Positions 1 through 8,696 of a stretch of 37,029 nt of DNA are shown here, one piece after another (the first letter of the stretch is position 1; each line of letters opens with the position of its first letter). This stretch comes from CAZCDS01 sp964497585 (lineage in GTDB: Bacteria; Desulfobacterota; Desulfomonilia; Desulfomonilales; Desulfomonilaceae): the NCBI GenBank assembly GCA_964497585.1, contig CAZCDS010000064.1:1-37029 (forward strand), written 5' to 3'. The position numbers and the translations under genes were made by a program. A model generated the notes under the pieces. That model did not search any database, was not told the DNA's origin, and saw only the letters and a list, made by a program, of their open reading frames with translations.

Positions 1-67
1 AGAAGCGTCCTGGCCTCGTTCGCTTAGGACTCAGTCTCATCGCGCAGCACTATAGGAAAGGGCACTC

Positions 68-1840
68 TTGGCGATAGAAGCTCCGGAAAACACCGTGGAT
101 AAATCGGAACTCCTCGAAGAGTTGGAGGCGCGGTTCGGCAAAGAAGGTCTTGTCGTGCAACCCAATCGTCCGGAGGAGACCATTCTGTGGGTCGACAAGC
201 GTAAGGTCCGGGAACTGCTGCGCTACCTGAAACTGGAGTCGGAACGGCCCTTCAGCACACTCTACGATCTTTACGCCATCGACGAGAGGAGCCGCGTCCA
301 TCGGGAAGGTCAACCGGCCGGTGATTTCACGCTTGTGTATCATTTGCTGAGTTACGATCGTAATGAAGATATTCGTCTCAAAGTGGCGCTCCTGGGCGAA
401 TCGCCCTCAATGGAGACCAGCGTTGACATTTGGCCCTCCGCCAATTGGTACGAGCGGGAAGTATGGGATATGATGGGGATAAAATTTAACGGTCATCCAC
501 ATCTCAGACGTATCCTCATGCCTCCATCCTGGATTGGTCACCCGCTGCGTAAGGAGCACCCCGCAAGAGCCACTGAAATGGGGCCCTTCCAATTGCCTGA
601 AGAAAAGGCCGAAGCGGAAGACAGGCTGGCGGAATTTGTGCCGGAAGAATGGGGCATGAAACGCGGCGATGACGGGACGGACTTCATGTTTCTCAACTTT
701 GGTCCGCAACATCCGTCAACACACGGTATATTCAGAATTGTTCTCCAGCTTGACGGAGAAGAGGTGGTCGACGCCGCCCTCGACATCGGGTACCACCACC
801 GCGGTGCGGAAAAAATGGGCGAACGCCAATCGTGGCACACGTTCATCCCGTACACCGACAGGATCGATTACCTGGGCGGCGTCATGAACAACTTTCCCTA
901 TGTGCTCGCAGTGGAAAAACTGGCAGGGATCGAAGTTCCCCCGCGGGCTCAAATGATTCGGATCATGATGGCTGAATTCTTTCGAATCGCGAGCCATCTG
1001 GTTTTTTACGGGACCTTTGTGCAGGACGTTGGCGCCATATCACCGGTATTTTTTATGTTCACGGATCGGGAACGTGTCTTTAGCATCGTCGAGGCCATAT
1101 GCGGCGGTCGTATGCATCCCATGTGGTTCCGTATCGGTGGAGTGGCCCAGGACTTGCCGAGGGGATGGGACAAGCTGGTAAGAGAATATTTGGATTACTT
1201 ACCCCCAAGGCTTGATGAGTACGACAAACTCGCGCTCCGCAACCCCATTCTGAAGGCCAGGACTAAAGGGGTAGGTGCGTACACGACTGAAGAGGCCCTG
1301 GATTGGGGCGTGACGGGCCCCGGCCTGCGAGCGTGCGGCTTTGAATGGGATTTCAGGAAGAAGCGTCCCTACTCGGGATACGATCAATTGGAATTCGATG
1401 TCCCCACCGGAACCAACGGCGACTGCTACGACCGTTGCGTGGTGCGCGTGGAAGAAATGCGACAAAGCCTCAGGATAATTGAACAGTGCCTCGGGAACAT
1501 GCCGTCGGGTCCGTACCAATCGGATCATCCGCTTTCCGTGCCGCCGAGGAAAGATCGCACAATGCATGACATCGAGACACTGATCAATCATTTCCTGTCC
1601 GTGAGCTGGGGTCCGGTCGTACCGCCGGGGGAAGCCTTCTGCGGCATTGAAGCCACGAAAGGGAACAACGGGTACACGCTCGTCAGTGACGGAGGAACGA
1701 TGGCTTACCGAGTGAGAATCAGAACTCCGTCGTTCCCGCATCTGCAGATGATCCCTCTGATCAGCAGAGGACACATGCTCGCAGACGTACCGGCCATCCT
1801 GGGCAGCATCGACTACGTAATGGCCGATGTGGACCGATGA
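68..1840 (+). CDS. nuoCD: NADH-quinone oxidoreductase, fused NuoC/NuoD subunit
   Basis: Peripheral-arm subunits of complex I that carry electrons toward quinone; they bridge the NADH module and the membrane arm. Residues about 15-190 are the 30-kDa (NuoC) domain, with its signature around residues 127-151 (NWYEREVWDMMGI, then HLRRILMP). Residues about 205-590 are the 49-kDa (NuoD) domain, opening with FGPQHPSTHG (211-220) and including the quinone-site stretch PYTDRIDY (261-268). The length of 590 aa fits the fused NuoCD of E. coli-type complexes. The start taken is TTG at 68, with AGGAAAGG about 8 bases upstream; no better ATG precedes the conserved part. It ends in an ATGA overlap with nuoE. 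The first 67 bases of the window carry no reading frame that can be assigned. Confidence 0.96.
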   Translation: MAIEAPENTVDKSELLEELEARFGKEGLVVQPNRPEETILWVDKRKVRELLRYLKLESERPFSTLYDLYAIDERSRVHREGQPAGDFTLVYHLLSYDRNEDIRLKVALLGESPSMETSVDIWPSANWYEREVWDMMGIKFNGHPHLRRILMPPSWIGHPLRKEHPARATEMGPFQLPEEKAEAEDRLAEFVPEEWGMKRGDDGTDFMFLNFGPQHPSTHGIFRIVLQLDGEEVVDAALDIGYHHRGAEKMGERQSWHTFIPYTDRIDYLGGVMNNFPYVLAVEKLAGIEVPPRAQMIRIMMAEFFRIASHLVFYGTFVQDVGAISPVFFMFTDRERVFSIVEAICGGRMHPMWFRIGGVAQDLPRGWDKLVREYLDYLPPRLDEYDKLALRNPILKARTKGVGAYTTEEALDWGVTGPGLRACGFEWDFRKKRPYSGYDQLEFDVPTGTNGDCYDRCVVRVEEMRQSLRIIEQCLGNMPSGPYQSDHPLSVPPRKDRTMHDIETLINHFLSVSWGPVVPPGEAFCGIEATKGNNGYTLVSDGGTMAYRVRIRTPSFPHLQMIPLISRGHMLADVPAILGSIDYVMADVDR

Positions 1841-2337
1841 ACGAACAGCGTGATTGCATGGCGACGAACGGAAAATTGAGCGAAGAACTTGAACGGGAAA
1901 TTCGCGCGGAATCGGCGAAAGTGCCGGATCCGCGTGCCGCGTGCCTGGAGGCGCTCAGGACCGTGGAACGCCATCACGGCTGGGTCTCGGACGATCACCT
2001 GCGCGAGGTGGCGCGGGTGCTTGGGATGACGGCCGAGGAGGTTGAATCCAACGCAAGTTATTATAATCACATCTACCGTGAGTCCACGGGCCGGCACATA
2101 ATCCTGGTGTGCGAGAGCGTTAGCTGCTGGATCATGGGCTATGAGGAGATCCTCGATCGCCTGTTGGGGAAACTGGAAGTCGACCTGGGAGGCACAACGT
2201 CGGACGGACGGTTCACGGTGCTTCCGATCCAGTGCCTTGGCGCCTGCGACCGCGCGCCGGCTATCACGATAGACGAGGATCTGCACTGCGACCTTACCGT
2301 AGACAAACTCGACGCAATCCTGGAGAAATACAGATAG
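1837..2337 (+). CDS. nuoE: NADH-quinone oxidoreductase subunit E (24 kDa, 2Fe-2S)
   Basis: Thioredoxin-like subunit of the NADH-oxidising head of complex I, carrying the off-path [2Fe-2S] cluster N1a. The four ligands are visible as Cys92, Cys97, Cys133 and Cys137 (C-x4-C and C-x3-C). The protein has 166 aa, the usual size. The ATG at 1837 overlaps the nuoCD stop as ATGA; an in-frame ATG at 1858 is an alternative start. The next gene, nuoF, is its direct structural partner and starts 9 bases after the stop. Confidence 0.96.
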   Translation: MNEQRDCMATNGKLSEELEREIRAESAKVPDPRAACLEALRTVERHHGWVSDDHLREVARVLGMTAEEVESNASYYNHIYRESTGRHIILVCESVSCWIMGYEEILDRLLGKLEVDLGGTTSDGRFTVLPIQCLGACDRAPAITIDEDLHCDLTVDKLDAILEKYR

Positions 2338-2346
2338 GGACCGCAC

Positions 2347-3621
2347 GTGGAAAGACCGCTCACGCAAAACATGAGACCGAACGAAGAGCCGCTGAACATC
2401 GATCAGTACGAGCGGGCAGGCGGATATCAAGCACTCCGGAAAGCGCTCCAGGAGTTGGGTCCCGAAGGCGTCAAGAATGTGGTGCTGGCAGCCAATCTGC
2501 TGGGTCGCGGCGGGGCCGGTTTTCCCACGGGAAAAAAATGGGATGCAGTTCGCACCGGAGACGACTGGCCGACGGAGCGGTACGTCGTCGTGGATGCCGA
2601 TGAAATGGAGCCGGGGACCTTCAAGGACCGCATGTTGCTTGAAGGCGATCCGCATCAGTTGATTGAGGGCATCATCATCGGATCGTACGCAGTCATGGCG
2701 CAGACCGCGTATATTTTTCTGCGGTGGGAATACAAACTCGCGGAAAAAAGACTCAGAAAAGCCATCGGTGAAGCATACGAGAAAGGATATCTCGGGGATC
2801 ACATCTTGGGCACGGACTTCAGCCTGAACTTGCGCCTCCACGTAAGCGTGGGGCGTTACATGTGCGGAGAGGCGTCGGCCATGCTGAACGCTCTCGAAGG
2901 CGGAAGGGCGGTTCCTCGTGCGAAACCTCCAAGAGAAGTGGAATGCGGACTCTGGGGAAAACCTACCGTTGTGAACAATGTTGAAACCCTGTGCAATGTG
3001 CCTCACATTGTGAAGAACGGCGCGGAGTGGTTCGAAGGACTTAGCCTCTCCGACGAGGGCGGTACCAAACTGTTCGGGGTGAGCGGCAAGGTGAAGACCC
3101 CGGGTTTGTGGGAACTGCCTATGGGCACCAACCTTCGAGACATTCTTGAAAATTACGCCGGCGGCATGCGGGACGGTCTCGAACTCAGGGCCGTAATTCC
3201 TGGCGGGGCTTCCACGGAATTTCTGTTGGCCGATCGACTCGATATTGCCATGGACTACAAGTCAGTTCAAAAGGCGGGCAGTCGGTTCGGGACGGCAAAC
3301 ATTATTGTCTTGGACGACCAAACTTGTCCTGTAGGCCTTGTGCGCAATCTGATCAGGTTCTTCGCTCGGGAATCGTGCGGATGGTGTACCCCGTGCAGGG
3401 AAGGGCTTCCGTGGTTGGCGCAAATCCTGGATGATCTGGAGCAGGGCAGCGGTCGGTACGAGGATTTGGAGATCCTCCAGTCCCACACAAGGCTGCTATG
3501 GCTTGGTCACACCTTTTGCGCATTGGCTCCCGGAGCGATGGAACCACTCAAGAGTGCTCTCAGGTACTTTAAGGAAGACTTCGAACGACATGTGAGAGAA
3601 GGGCGATGCCCCTGGAGATAA
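2347..3621 (+). CDS. nuoF: NADH-quinone oxidoreductase subunit F (51 kDa, FMN and NADH binding)
   Basis: Catalytic NADH dehydrogenase subunit of complex I: it binds NADH and FMN and passes electrons to [4Fe-4S] cluster N3. The glycine-rich FMN/NADH loop GRGGAGFPTGKKW is at residues 53-65 and DEMEPGTFKDR at 85-95. The cluster ligands are Cys344, Cys347, Cys350 and Cys391. It has 424 aa and most resembles the E. coli-type NuoF by eye (AGSRFGTA, ARESCGWCTPC). The start is GTG at 2347. One oddity: the usual CGEE motif reads CGEA at 173-176. It is translated between nuoE and nuoG with 3 bases between its stop and the nuoG ATG. Confidence 0.96.
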   Translation: MERPLTQNMRPNEEPLNIDQYERAGGYQALRKALQELGPEGVKNVVLAANLLGRGGAGFPTGKKWDAVRTGDDWPTERYVVVDADEMEPGTFKDRMLLEGDPHQLIEGIIIGSYAVMAQTAYIFLRWEYKLAEKRLRKAIGEAYEKGYLGDHILGTDFSLNLRLHVSVGRYMCGEASAMLNALEGGRAVPRAKPPREVECGLWGKPTVVNNVETLCNVPHIVKNGAEWFEGLSLSDEGGTKLFGVSGKVKTPGLWELPMGTNLRDILENYAGGMRDGLELRAVIPGGASTEFLLADRLDIAMDYKSVQKAGSRFGTANIIVLDDQTCPVGLVRNLIRFFARESCGWCTPCREGLPWLAQILDDLEQGSGRYEDLEILQSHTRLLWLGHTFCALAPGAMEPLKSALRYFKEDFERHVREGRCPWR

Positions 3622-3624
3622 TGG

Positions 3625-6369
3625 ATGGTAACCATCTACATTGACGGCGCGCCATATGAAGTCCAAGAGGGACAGGTCTTGCTCAGCGCATGTCTCGCCC
3701 TCGGGTTCAACATTCCGTACTTTTGTTGGCATCCGGCGCTGCATTCGGTAGGATCCTGTCGGTTGTGCGCGGTCAAGGAGTTCAGGGATGAGAATGATAC
3801 GTGGGGCCGCATAACCATGTCTTGTATGACGCCGGTAGCGGAGGGCCTCCGTATATCTATCGATGATCCGGAAGTAAAGGAGTTTCGCGCGTCCGTCCTC
3901 GAATGGCTGATGATCAACCATCCCCATGATTGTCCCGTGTGTGATGAAGGAGGAGAATGTCATCTCCAGGACATGACGGTAATGACGGGTCATGTCTATC
4001 GCAGGTACCGGTACAAGAAAAACACATATCACTCGCAATACCTTGGACCTTTTATCCACCACGAACCCAACCGGTGTATTCAGTGCTACCGATGTGTCAG
4101 ATTCTACCGGGACTATGCCGGAGGACGAGATTTCAATGTGTACGGACTGCACAATAAACTCTATTTCGGTCGATTCGAGCCAGGCACTTTGGAGAATGAA
4201 TTCAGCGGGAATCTCGTTGAGATTTGTCCCACAGGCGTTTTCACTGACAAGACACAGAGGAGACACTTCACTCGCAAATGGGATCTGCAGACTGCGCCGT
4301 CGGTATGCGTCCACTGCAGTCTCGGCTGCAACACGATTCCGGGTGAGCGCTATGGGGCCCTGCGCAGAATCCGAAACCGGTACAATGGTCAGGTGAACGG
4401 CTATTTCCTCTGTGACCGAGGACGGTATGGTTATGAGTTTGTTAATGGTAACCACCGCATCAAAAAGCCACTGATCAGGAATGAGCAAGGAGAGTTGGAG
4501 CCTTGCTCCACTGAGAGGGCGCGCGATTACTTCACCGCGCTCCTCGGGGAAAGCGCTGAGATACTTGCTGTGGGTTCCCCTCGGGCCTCACTGGAATCGA
4601 ACTATAGCCTGAAAGAACTGGTTGGGAGCGGGCGTTATTCTACAGGATGCGCGGAACGTGAGATGGGCCTGGTGAACCTTGTTCTGGACATCCTGAGGAA
4701 CGGCGCCGTGCCGTCAGCTTCATTGCGTGACGTGGAAACCTCCGACGCCGTGCTCGTACTGGGCGAAGACCTCACAAATACTGCGCCTCGGATGGCTCTT
4801 GCCGTGCGACAGTCTGTGTTCCAGGCTCCGGTGGGGATCGCGGAGAGGCACGATGTCCCGCGCTGGAATGATAAATCGTTCAGGCTTCTGGCGGAAGGCG
4901 AGAAGGGACCTGTTTTGATTGCCACACCCCACGCCACCGGATTGGATGACATCGCTTCGGACACTTTTCGGGGGGCTCCGCCGGATATCGCTCGGATAGG
5001 ATTTGCCGTTGCTCGAGCGTTGCACGCGGAATTGCCCGAAGTTGCCGATCTTGAAGATCATCTGAAGTCCTGGGCCGTCCGTGCGGCGGAATCCTTGAAG
5101 AATGCCAAGCGACCACTCGTGGTATCGGGCACAAGCAGCGGTGACCCCGCCATTCTCCAAGCAAGCTCCAATGTGGCCAAGGCCCTCAGGGAAATCGGCC
5201 TCGATTGCCGGATCGCCTTTGTGACCCCGGAGTGCAACACAATGGGGGTCGGGCTGCTGGGAGGCGCCCCTCTGGAGACTGTTTTTCAAATGGCCGGCTC
5301 CCAACGCCAGGATCTCCTCATCGTTGTCGAGAATGACCTGTACCGTAGAGCGTCACAGGACGCCGCGGACGAATTTCTGGGAAACTGCCACAGCGTTGTT
5401 GTTATCGATCACATATTCAACGAAACGGTTCACCGGGCGGATCTGGTCCTGCCTGCGGCATCCTTCGCAGAAGGAACAGGCTCGCTGGTGAACAACGAAG
5501 GACGGGCGCAAAGATTCTACCGAGTTCTCAACCCATCGGACACGGTCCGGGATAGCTGGAAGTATGTTTACGAGGCCAAGCGCCCGCAGGATGGGGCTGA
5601 GGTCGATAGCTCCGCGGCTTTCGGTGCCCTTGTCGCCTCGTTGGCCTCAGACTATCCCGAACTGAGGCAGTTGAAAGAGTTGGCGCCGGGAGCAGATTTC
5701 CGTATCGTCCACCAGAAGGTCCCCCGGCAGCCGCACCGGTACAGCGGGCGAACTGCCATGGTCGCCCACATGAATATCCATGAACCAAAACCGCCCGAGG
5801 ACCCCGATGCGCCGCTTGCCTTTTCCATGGAAGGATATCAAGGCATTCCCCCGTCATCGTTGACGCCGCGTTTCTGGGCTCCCGGCTGGAATTCCGTCCA
5901 GGCCCTGAACAAGTTTCAGAGTGAAGTGGGCGGATCGCTGATCGGAGGAGATCCGGGAATCAGGCTCATTGCGCCCTCGGAAGATACATCTCTCGACTAT
6001 TTCTCAGAAGCGCCCACGAGCTTCAAACCTCATGACGGCCAATGGATGGTAGTACCCGTGCATCACGTATTCGGTTCCGATGAGCTGAGTGTCCTCAGTC
6101 CTGGAGTCCTGGAGCGTACGCCGGAGCCGTACCTCGGATTGAACTTTCTCGACACGGAAATGCTTGGGGTTAGGGCTGGCGATCTTGTCGCGATCGAAAT
6201 GGGCGACAAGATCGTGCGATTCCCTGTCCGGGTTCTCCGCGACCTCCCGCAATCACTGGTAGCATGGCCCGTAGGGCTCCCCGGCATGGAATCGGTCCAC
6301 CCTCCACAATGGGTAACGGTGAAGCGTGTTCCTGCCCGCAGCTCGGAAGGCGGTGGAACAGATGGCTGA
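3625..6369 (+). CDS. nuoG: NADH-quinone oxidoreductase subunit G (75 kDa, iron-sulfur)
   Basis: Electron-wire subunit of complex I. Visible in order: a [2Fe-2S] ferredoxin domain (Cys34, 45, 48, 67); a His-Cys [4Fe-4S] site (His99, Cys103, 106, 112); a second [4Fe-4S] site (Cys151, 154, 157, 201); and an extra [4Fe-4S] site at the head of the molybdopterin-oxidoreductase-like domain (Cys228, 231, 235, 263). The last corresponds to cluster N7, found only in some bacterial enzymes such as E. coli. The 914-aa length also matches the long E. coli form. The C-terminal half is the non-catalytic molybdopterin-like fold. ATG 3625 has GGAG inside the end of nuoF. It overlaps nuoH by 8 bases. Confidence 0.95.
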   Translation: MVTIYIDGAPYEVQEGQVLLSACLALGFNIPYFCWHPALHSVGSCRLCAVKEFRDENDTWGRITMSCMTPVAEGLRISIDDPEVKEFRASVLEWLMINHPHDCPVCDEGGECHLQDMTVMTGHVYRRYRYKKNTYHSQYLGPFIHHEPNRCIQCYRCVRFYRDYAGGRDFNVYGLHNKLYFGRFEPGTLENEFSGNLVEICPTGVFTDKTQRRHFTRKWDLQTAPSVCVHCSLGCNTIPGERYGALRRIRNRYNGQVNGYFLCDRGRYGYEFVNGNHRIKKPLIRNEQGELEPCSTERARDYFTALLGESAEILAVGSPRASLESNYSLKELVGSGRYSTGCAEREMGLVNLVLDILRNGAVPSASLRDVETSDAVLVLGEDLTNTAPRMALAVRQSVFQAPVGIAERHDVPRWNDKSFRLLAEGEKGPVLIATPHATGLDDIASDTFRGAPPDIARIGFAVARALHAELPEVADLEDHLKSWAVRAAESLKNAKRPLVVSGTSSGDPAILQASSNVAKALREIGLDCRIAFVTPECNTMGVGLLGGAPLETVFQMAGSQRQDLLIVVENDLYRRASQDAADEFLGNCHSVVVIDHIFNETVHRADLVLPAASFAEGTGSLVNNEGRAQRFYRVLNPSDTVRDSWKYVYEAKRPQDGAEVDSSAAFGALVASLASDYPELRQLKELAPGADFRIVHQKVPRQPHRYSGRTAMVAHMNIHEPKPPEDPDAPLAFSMEGYQGIPPSSLTPRFWAPGWNSVQALNKFQSEVGGSLIGGDPGIRLIAPSEDTSLDYFSEAPTSFKPHDGQWMVVPVHHVFGSDELSVLSPGVLERTPEPYLGLNFLDTEMLGVRAGDLVAIEMGDKIVRFPVRVLRDLPQSLVAWPVGLPGMESVHPPQWVTVKRVPARSSEGGGTDG

Positions 6370-7318
6370 GGTCGTGAGATCGTTTTTGGTGCCGATCGGT
6401 GTACTAGTCGTGCTCCTCGCGCTTGCGGCCGGACTTGTATGGGTGGAACGTCGACTGCTTGGGCTTTGGCAGGACCGCTACGGGCCGAATCGAGTCGGAC
6501 CGTTCGGTGCGCTTCAAGTACTTGCGGACATGATCAAGATGCTGTTCAAAGAGGACTGGATACCCCCGCTTGCCGACAAAGCGGTTTTTGTCATTGCTCC
6601 AGCCATCATCGTCGTAACAGTGCTTTTTTCTTTTGCAGTGATACCGTTCACACCGACAATAGAGATAGCGGACCTGAATATTGGCCTGCTCTTCGTCCTC
6701 GGAATGTCCTCGTGCGGTGTCTACAGCATCGCACTCGGCGGATGGGCTGCCCACAACAAGTATGCGCTCCTCGGCGGCCTGCGGGCTGCCTCGCAGATGC
6801 TGGCATATGAAGTGTTCATGGGCTTGTCACTCATGGGCGTGGTGATGCTGACGGGCTCGTTTAGTCTCCGTGCAATTGTGGAGGCGCAGAAGGACATGTG
6901 GTTCTGCATCCCCCAGTTTCCGGGCCTGGTTCTCTTTCTTATCGCGGGGTTTGCCGAGGCTCGACGCATCCCGTTCGACATTCCTGAAGCTGAAACGGAA
7001 CTTGTGGCGGGCTTTCATACGGAGTATTCCGGTATGAAATTCGGCCTGTTCTTTGTGGGCGAGTACCTCGGTATCATTCTCATATCAGCGTTGATCGCCA
7101 CGCTTTTCTTCGGCGGCTGGCAAGGTCCCTTCCTGCCTCCCATTCTGTGGTTCATTGTGAAGACGTCGGCTTTTATTGTTTTGTTCATCCTCGTTCGAGC
7201 CACGTATCCGAGGCTTCGATACGATCAGTTGCTTTCGTTCGGCTGGAAGGTGATGTTGCCCATAGCATTGTTGAACGTAGCCATTACCGGCGGGATCGTA
7301 CTGGCCGGCAGCGCGTGA
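6362..7318 (+). CDS. nuoH: NADH-quinone oxidoreductase subunit H (membrane, quinone-site subunit)
   Basis: Membrane subunit of complex I that joins the peripheral arm to the pumping arm and helps form the quinone chamber. Multiple hydrophobic helices are visible. Characteristic stretches are VWVERRLLGLWQDRYGPNRVGPFG near the N-terminus and the loop EARRIPFDIPEAETELVAGF, a NuoH hallmark. I take ATG 6362 rather than the in-frame ATG 6326: it gives 318 aa (MAEVVRSF...), begins just before the first helix, and overlaps the nuoG stop by 8 bases, as is usual in this operon. Confidence 0.95.
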   Translation: MAEVVRSFLVPIGVLVVLLALAAGLVWVERRLLGLWQDRYGPNRVGPFGALQVLADMIKMLFKEDWIPPLADKAVFVIAPAIIVVTVLFSFAVIPFTPTIEIADLNIGLLFVLGMSSCGVYSIALGGWAAHNKYALLGGLRAASQMLAYEVFMGLSLMGVVMLTGSFSLRAIVEAQKDMWFCIPQFPGLVLFLIAGFAEARRIPFDIPEAETELVAGFHTEYSGMKFGLFFVGEYLGIILISALIATLFFGGWQGPFLPPILWFIVKTSAFIVLFILVRATYPRLRYDQLLSFGWKVMLPIALLNVAITGGIVLAGSA

Positions 7319-7326
7319 GGAGAGTC

Positions 7327-7842
7327 ATGCTCAGTTTGCTCAAAGGATTGTGGATCATGTTCACCCACACGTTCAGGCGGCGAGAGACCATCCTTTATCC
7401 CGAGGAAAAACCTCGGATTCCCCCGCGCTGGAGAGGAAGGATCGTCTTGACCCAGGACCCTTCCGGCGAGGAACGATGTGTGGCCTGCTATCTCTGCTCG
7501 GCAGCCTGTCCCGTTGATTGCATTGCGCTGCAGGCTACGGAAGACGAGTATGGAAGACGCCGTCCCGAGTTCTTCCGCATCAATTTTTCACGTTGCATTT
7601 TTTGCGGCTTCTGTGAAGAAGCGTGTCCCACGTACGCGATCCAACTTACCAATGACTTTGAGATGTGCGAGTACGACCGGTCGAACCTTGTGTACGAGAA
7701 GGAAGACCTGATGATATCCGGACCGGGCAAGCATCCGGATTACAGTTTTTACCACGTTGCAGGCGTTCCCATACGAGACAAGAAGAGAGGGGAGGCTGAG
7801 AACGAGAAACCACCTGCAGACATGAAATCGCTTACCCTCTAA
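7327..7842 (+). CDS. nuoI: NADH-quinone oxidoreductase subunit I (2x[4Fe-4S])
   Basis: Ferredoxin-like subunit holding clusters N6a and N6b, which pass electrons from NuoG to NuoB. Two C-x2-C-x2-C-x3-C motifs are present: Cys51/54/57/61 and Cys90/93/96/100. The start is ATG 7327, with GAGGAG 5 bases upstream; a longer in-frame reading from 7147 runs inside nuoH and is not used. The product is 171 aa, within the normal range. A 26-base gap to nuoJ follows, one of the few non-overlapping junctions in the operon. Confidence 0.95.
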   Translation: MLSLLKGLWIMFTHTFRRRETILYPEEKPRIPPRWRGRIVLTQDPSGEERCVACYLCSAACPVDCIALQATEDEYGRRRPEFFRINFSRCIFCGFCEEACPTYAIQLTNDFEMCEYDRSNLVYEKEDLMISGPGKHPDYSFYHVAGVPIRDKKRGEAENEKPPADMKSLTL

Positions 7843-7868
7843 AAGGGAGCCAAGGCAGAGACGATACC

Positions 7869-8387
7869 ATGAGCACCATATTTTACCTGTCTTCGGTTGT
7901 CGCGATCGCAAGCACGATCATGGTAGTCACACGGCTTAATGTGGCGCACGCGCTCCTGTACTTGCTGGTATCATTTTTTGCCGTCGCCATCATCTTTTTT
8001 GCCCTTGGGGCCCCTTTCGCCGGCGCCCTGGAAATCGTCATTTACGCTGGCGCAATCATGGTGCTTTTCGTTTTCATCATTATGATGCTCAATGTGGGCA
8101 GAGTACCGGACAGTGCTGCACGGGAATTGCTGCGCCCGGCCACATGGGTGGGGCCGTCTGCACTGGCGTTGGTATTGGCAGCGGAGATGGTCTACGTTAT
8201 CGCGAGTGGTGAATGGGCTGCTCGTACCGTCATAGAAACAACACCCAAGCAGGTCGGAGCGGCCCTCTTCGGGCCGTACCTCATTGCTGTGGAACTGGCC
8301 TCCGTGCTTCTCCTCGCCGGCCTTGTGGCGGCATACCATCTGGGCCGGCCGGGAGAACGAAAGCCGTCGAGAGGAGACAGGGACTGA
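7869..8387 (+). CDS. nuoJ: NADH-quinone oxidoreductase subunit J
   Basis: Small membrane subunit of the complex I pumping arm (ND6 type). Five hydrophobic segments are visible. The segment GALEIVIYAGAIMVLFVFIIMML, spanning the helix that carries the flexible pi-bulge in complex I, is conserved. Length is 172 aa. The stop overlaps the nuoK ATG by one base (TGATG), implying coupled translation. Confidence 0.94.
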   Translation: MSTIFYLSSVVAIASTIMVVTRLNVAHALLYLLVSFFAVAIIFFALGAPFAGALEIVIYAGAIMVLFVFIIMMLNVGRVPDSAARELLRPATWVGPSALALVLAAEMVYVIASGEWAARTVIETTPKQVGAALFGPYLIAVELASVLLLAGLVAAYHLGRPGERKPSRGDRD

Positions 8388-8695
8388 TGCCGGCCTCAAT
8401 CCTGGAACATGGCTTGATCGTTGCTGCGATGCTCTTCGCGCTTGGGCTCCTGGGAGTTGTGATTCGCCGCAATCTGATTATCGTCCTGATGTGCGTGGAA
8501 ATCATGCTGAATGCGGCCGGCCTCGCGTTGGTCGTTGCCGGAGCCCGATGGGGCGGGGTTGATGGCCAGGTCATGTTCATTTTCATACTCACCATGGCGG
8601 CTGCCGAAGTCTCTGTTGGTCTGGCCCTGGCTTTCCAGTTCCACCGGCGTTTCAGATCGTTGGATCTGGATACCGGTCGAACCATGAAGGGTTAA
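8387..8695 (+). CDS. nuoK: NADH-quinone oxidoreductase subunit K
   Basis: Three-helix membrane subunit (ND4L type) of the proton-pumping arm. The product is 102 aa from ATG 8387, with GAGGAG upstream inside nuoJ; this matches the family length of about 100. The conserved acidic residue lies in helix 2 (MCVEIMLNA), and a second conserved Glu lies in helix 3 (AAAEVSVGLAL). Longer in-frame readings from 8213 lie inside nuoJ. nuoL begins 1 base after the stop. Confidence 0.95.
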   Translation: MPASILEHGLIVAAMLFALGLLGVVIRRNLIIVLMCVEIMLNAAGLALVVAGARWGGVDGQVMFIFILTMAAAEVSVGLALAFQFHRRFRSLDLDTGRTMKG

Positions 8696-8696
8696 A

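Noticed and set aside
1..67. Possible end of nuoB at the window edge
   Set aside because: Three frames are short with no recognisable NuoB C-terminus, so no partial gene is called.
1813..3006. Long minus-strand frame (397 codons) opposite nuoE/nuoF
   Set aside because: It is a shadow of high-GC coding sequence; the plus-strand frames are unambiguous complex I subunits.
7147..7326. N-terminal extension of NuoI
   Set aside because: It lies inside nuoH, is Arg/Ser-rich, and the ATG at 7327 has a good ribosome-binding site.
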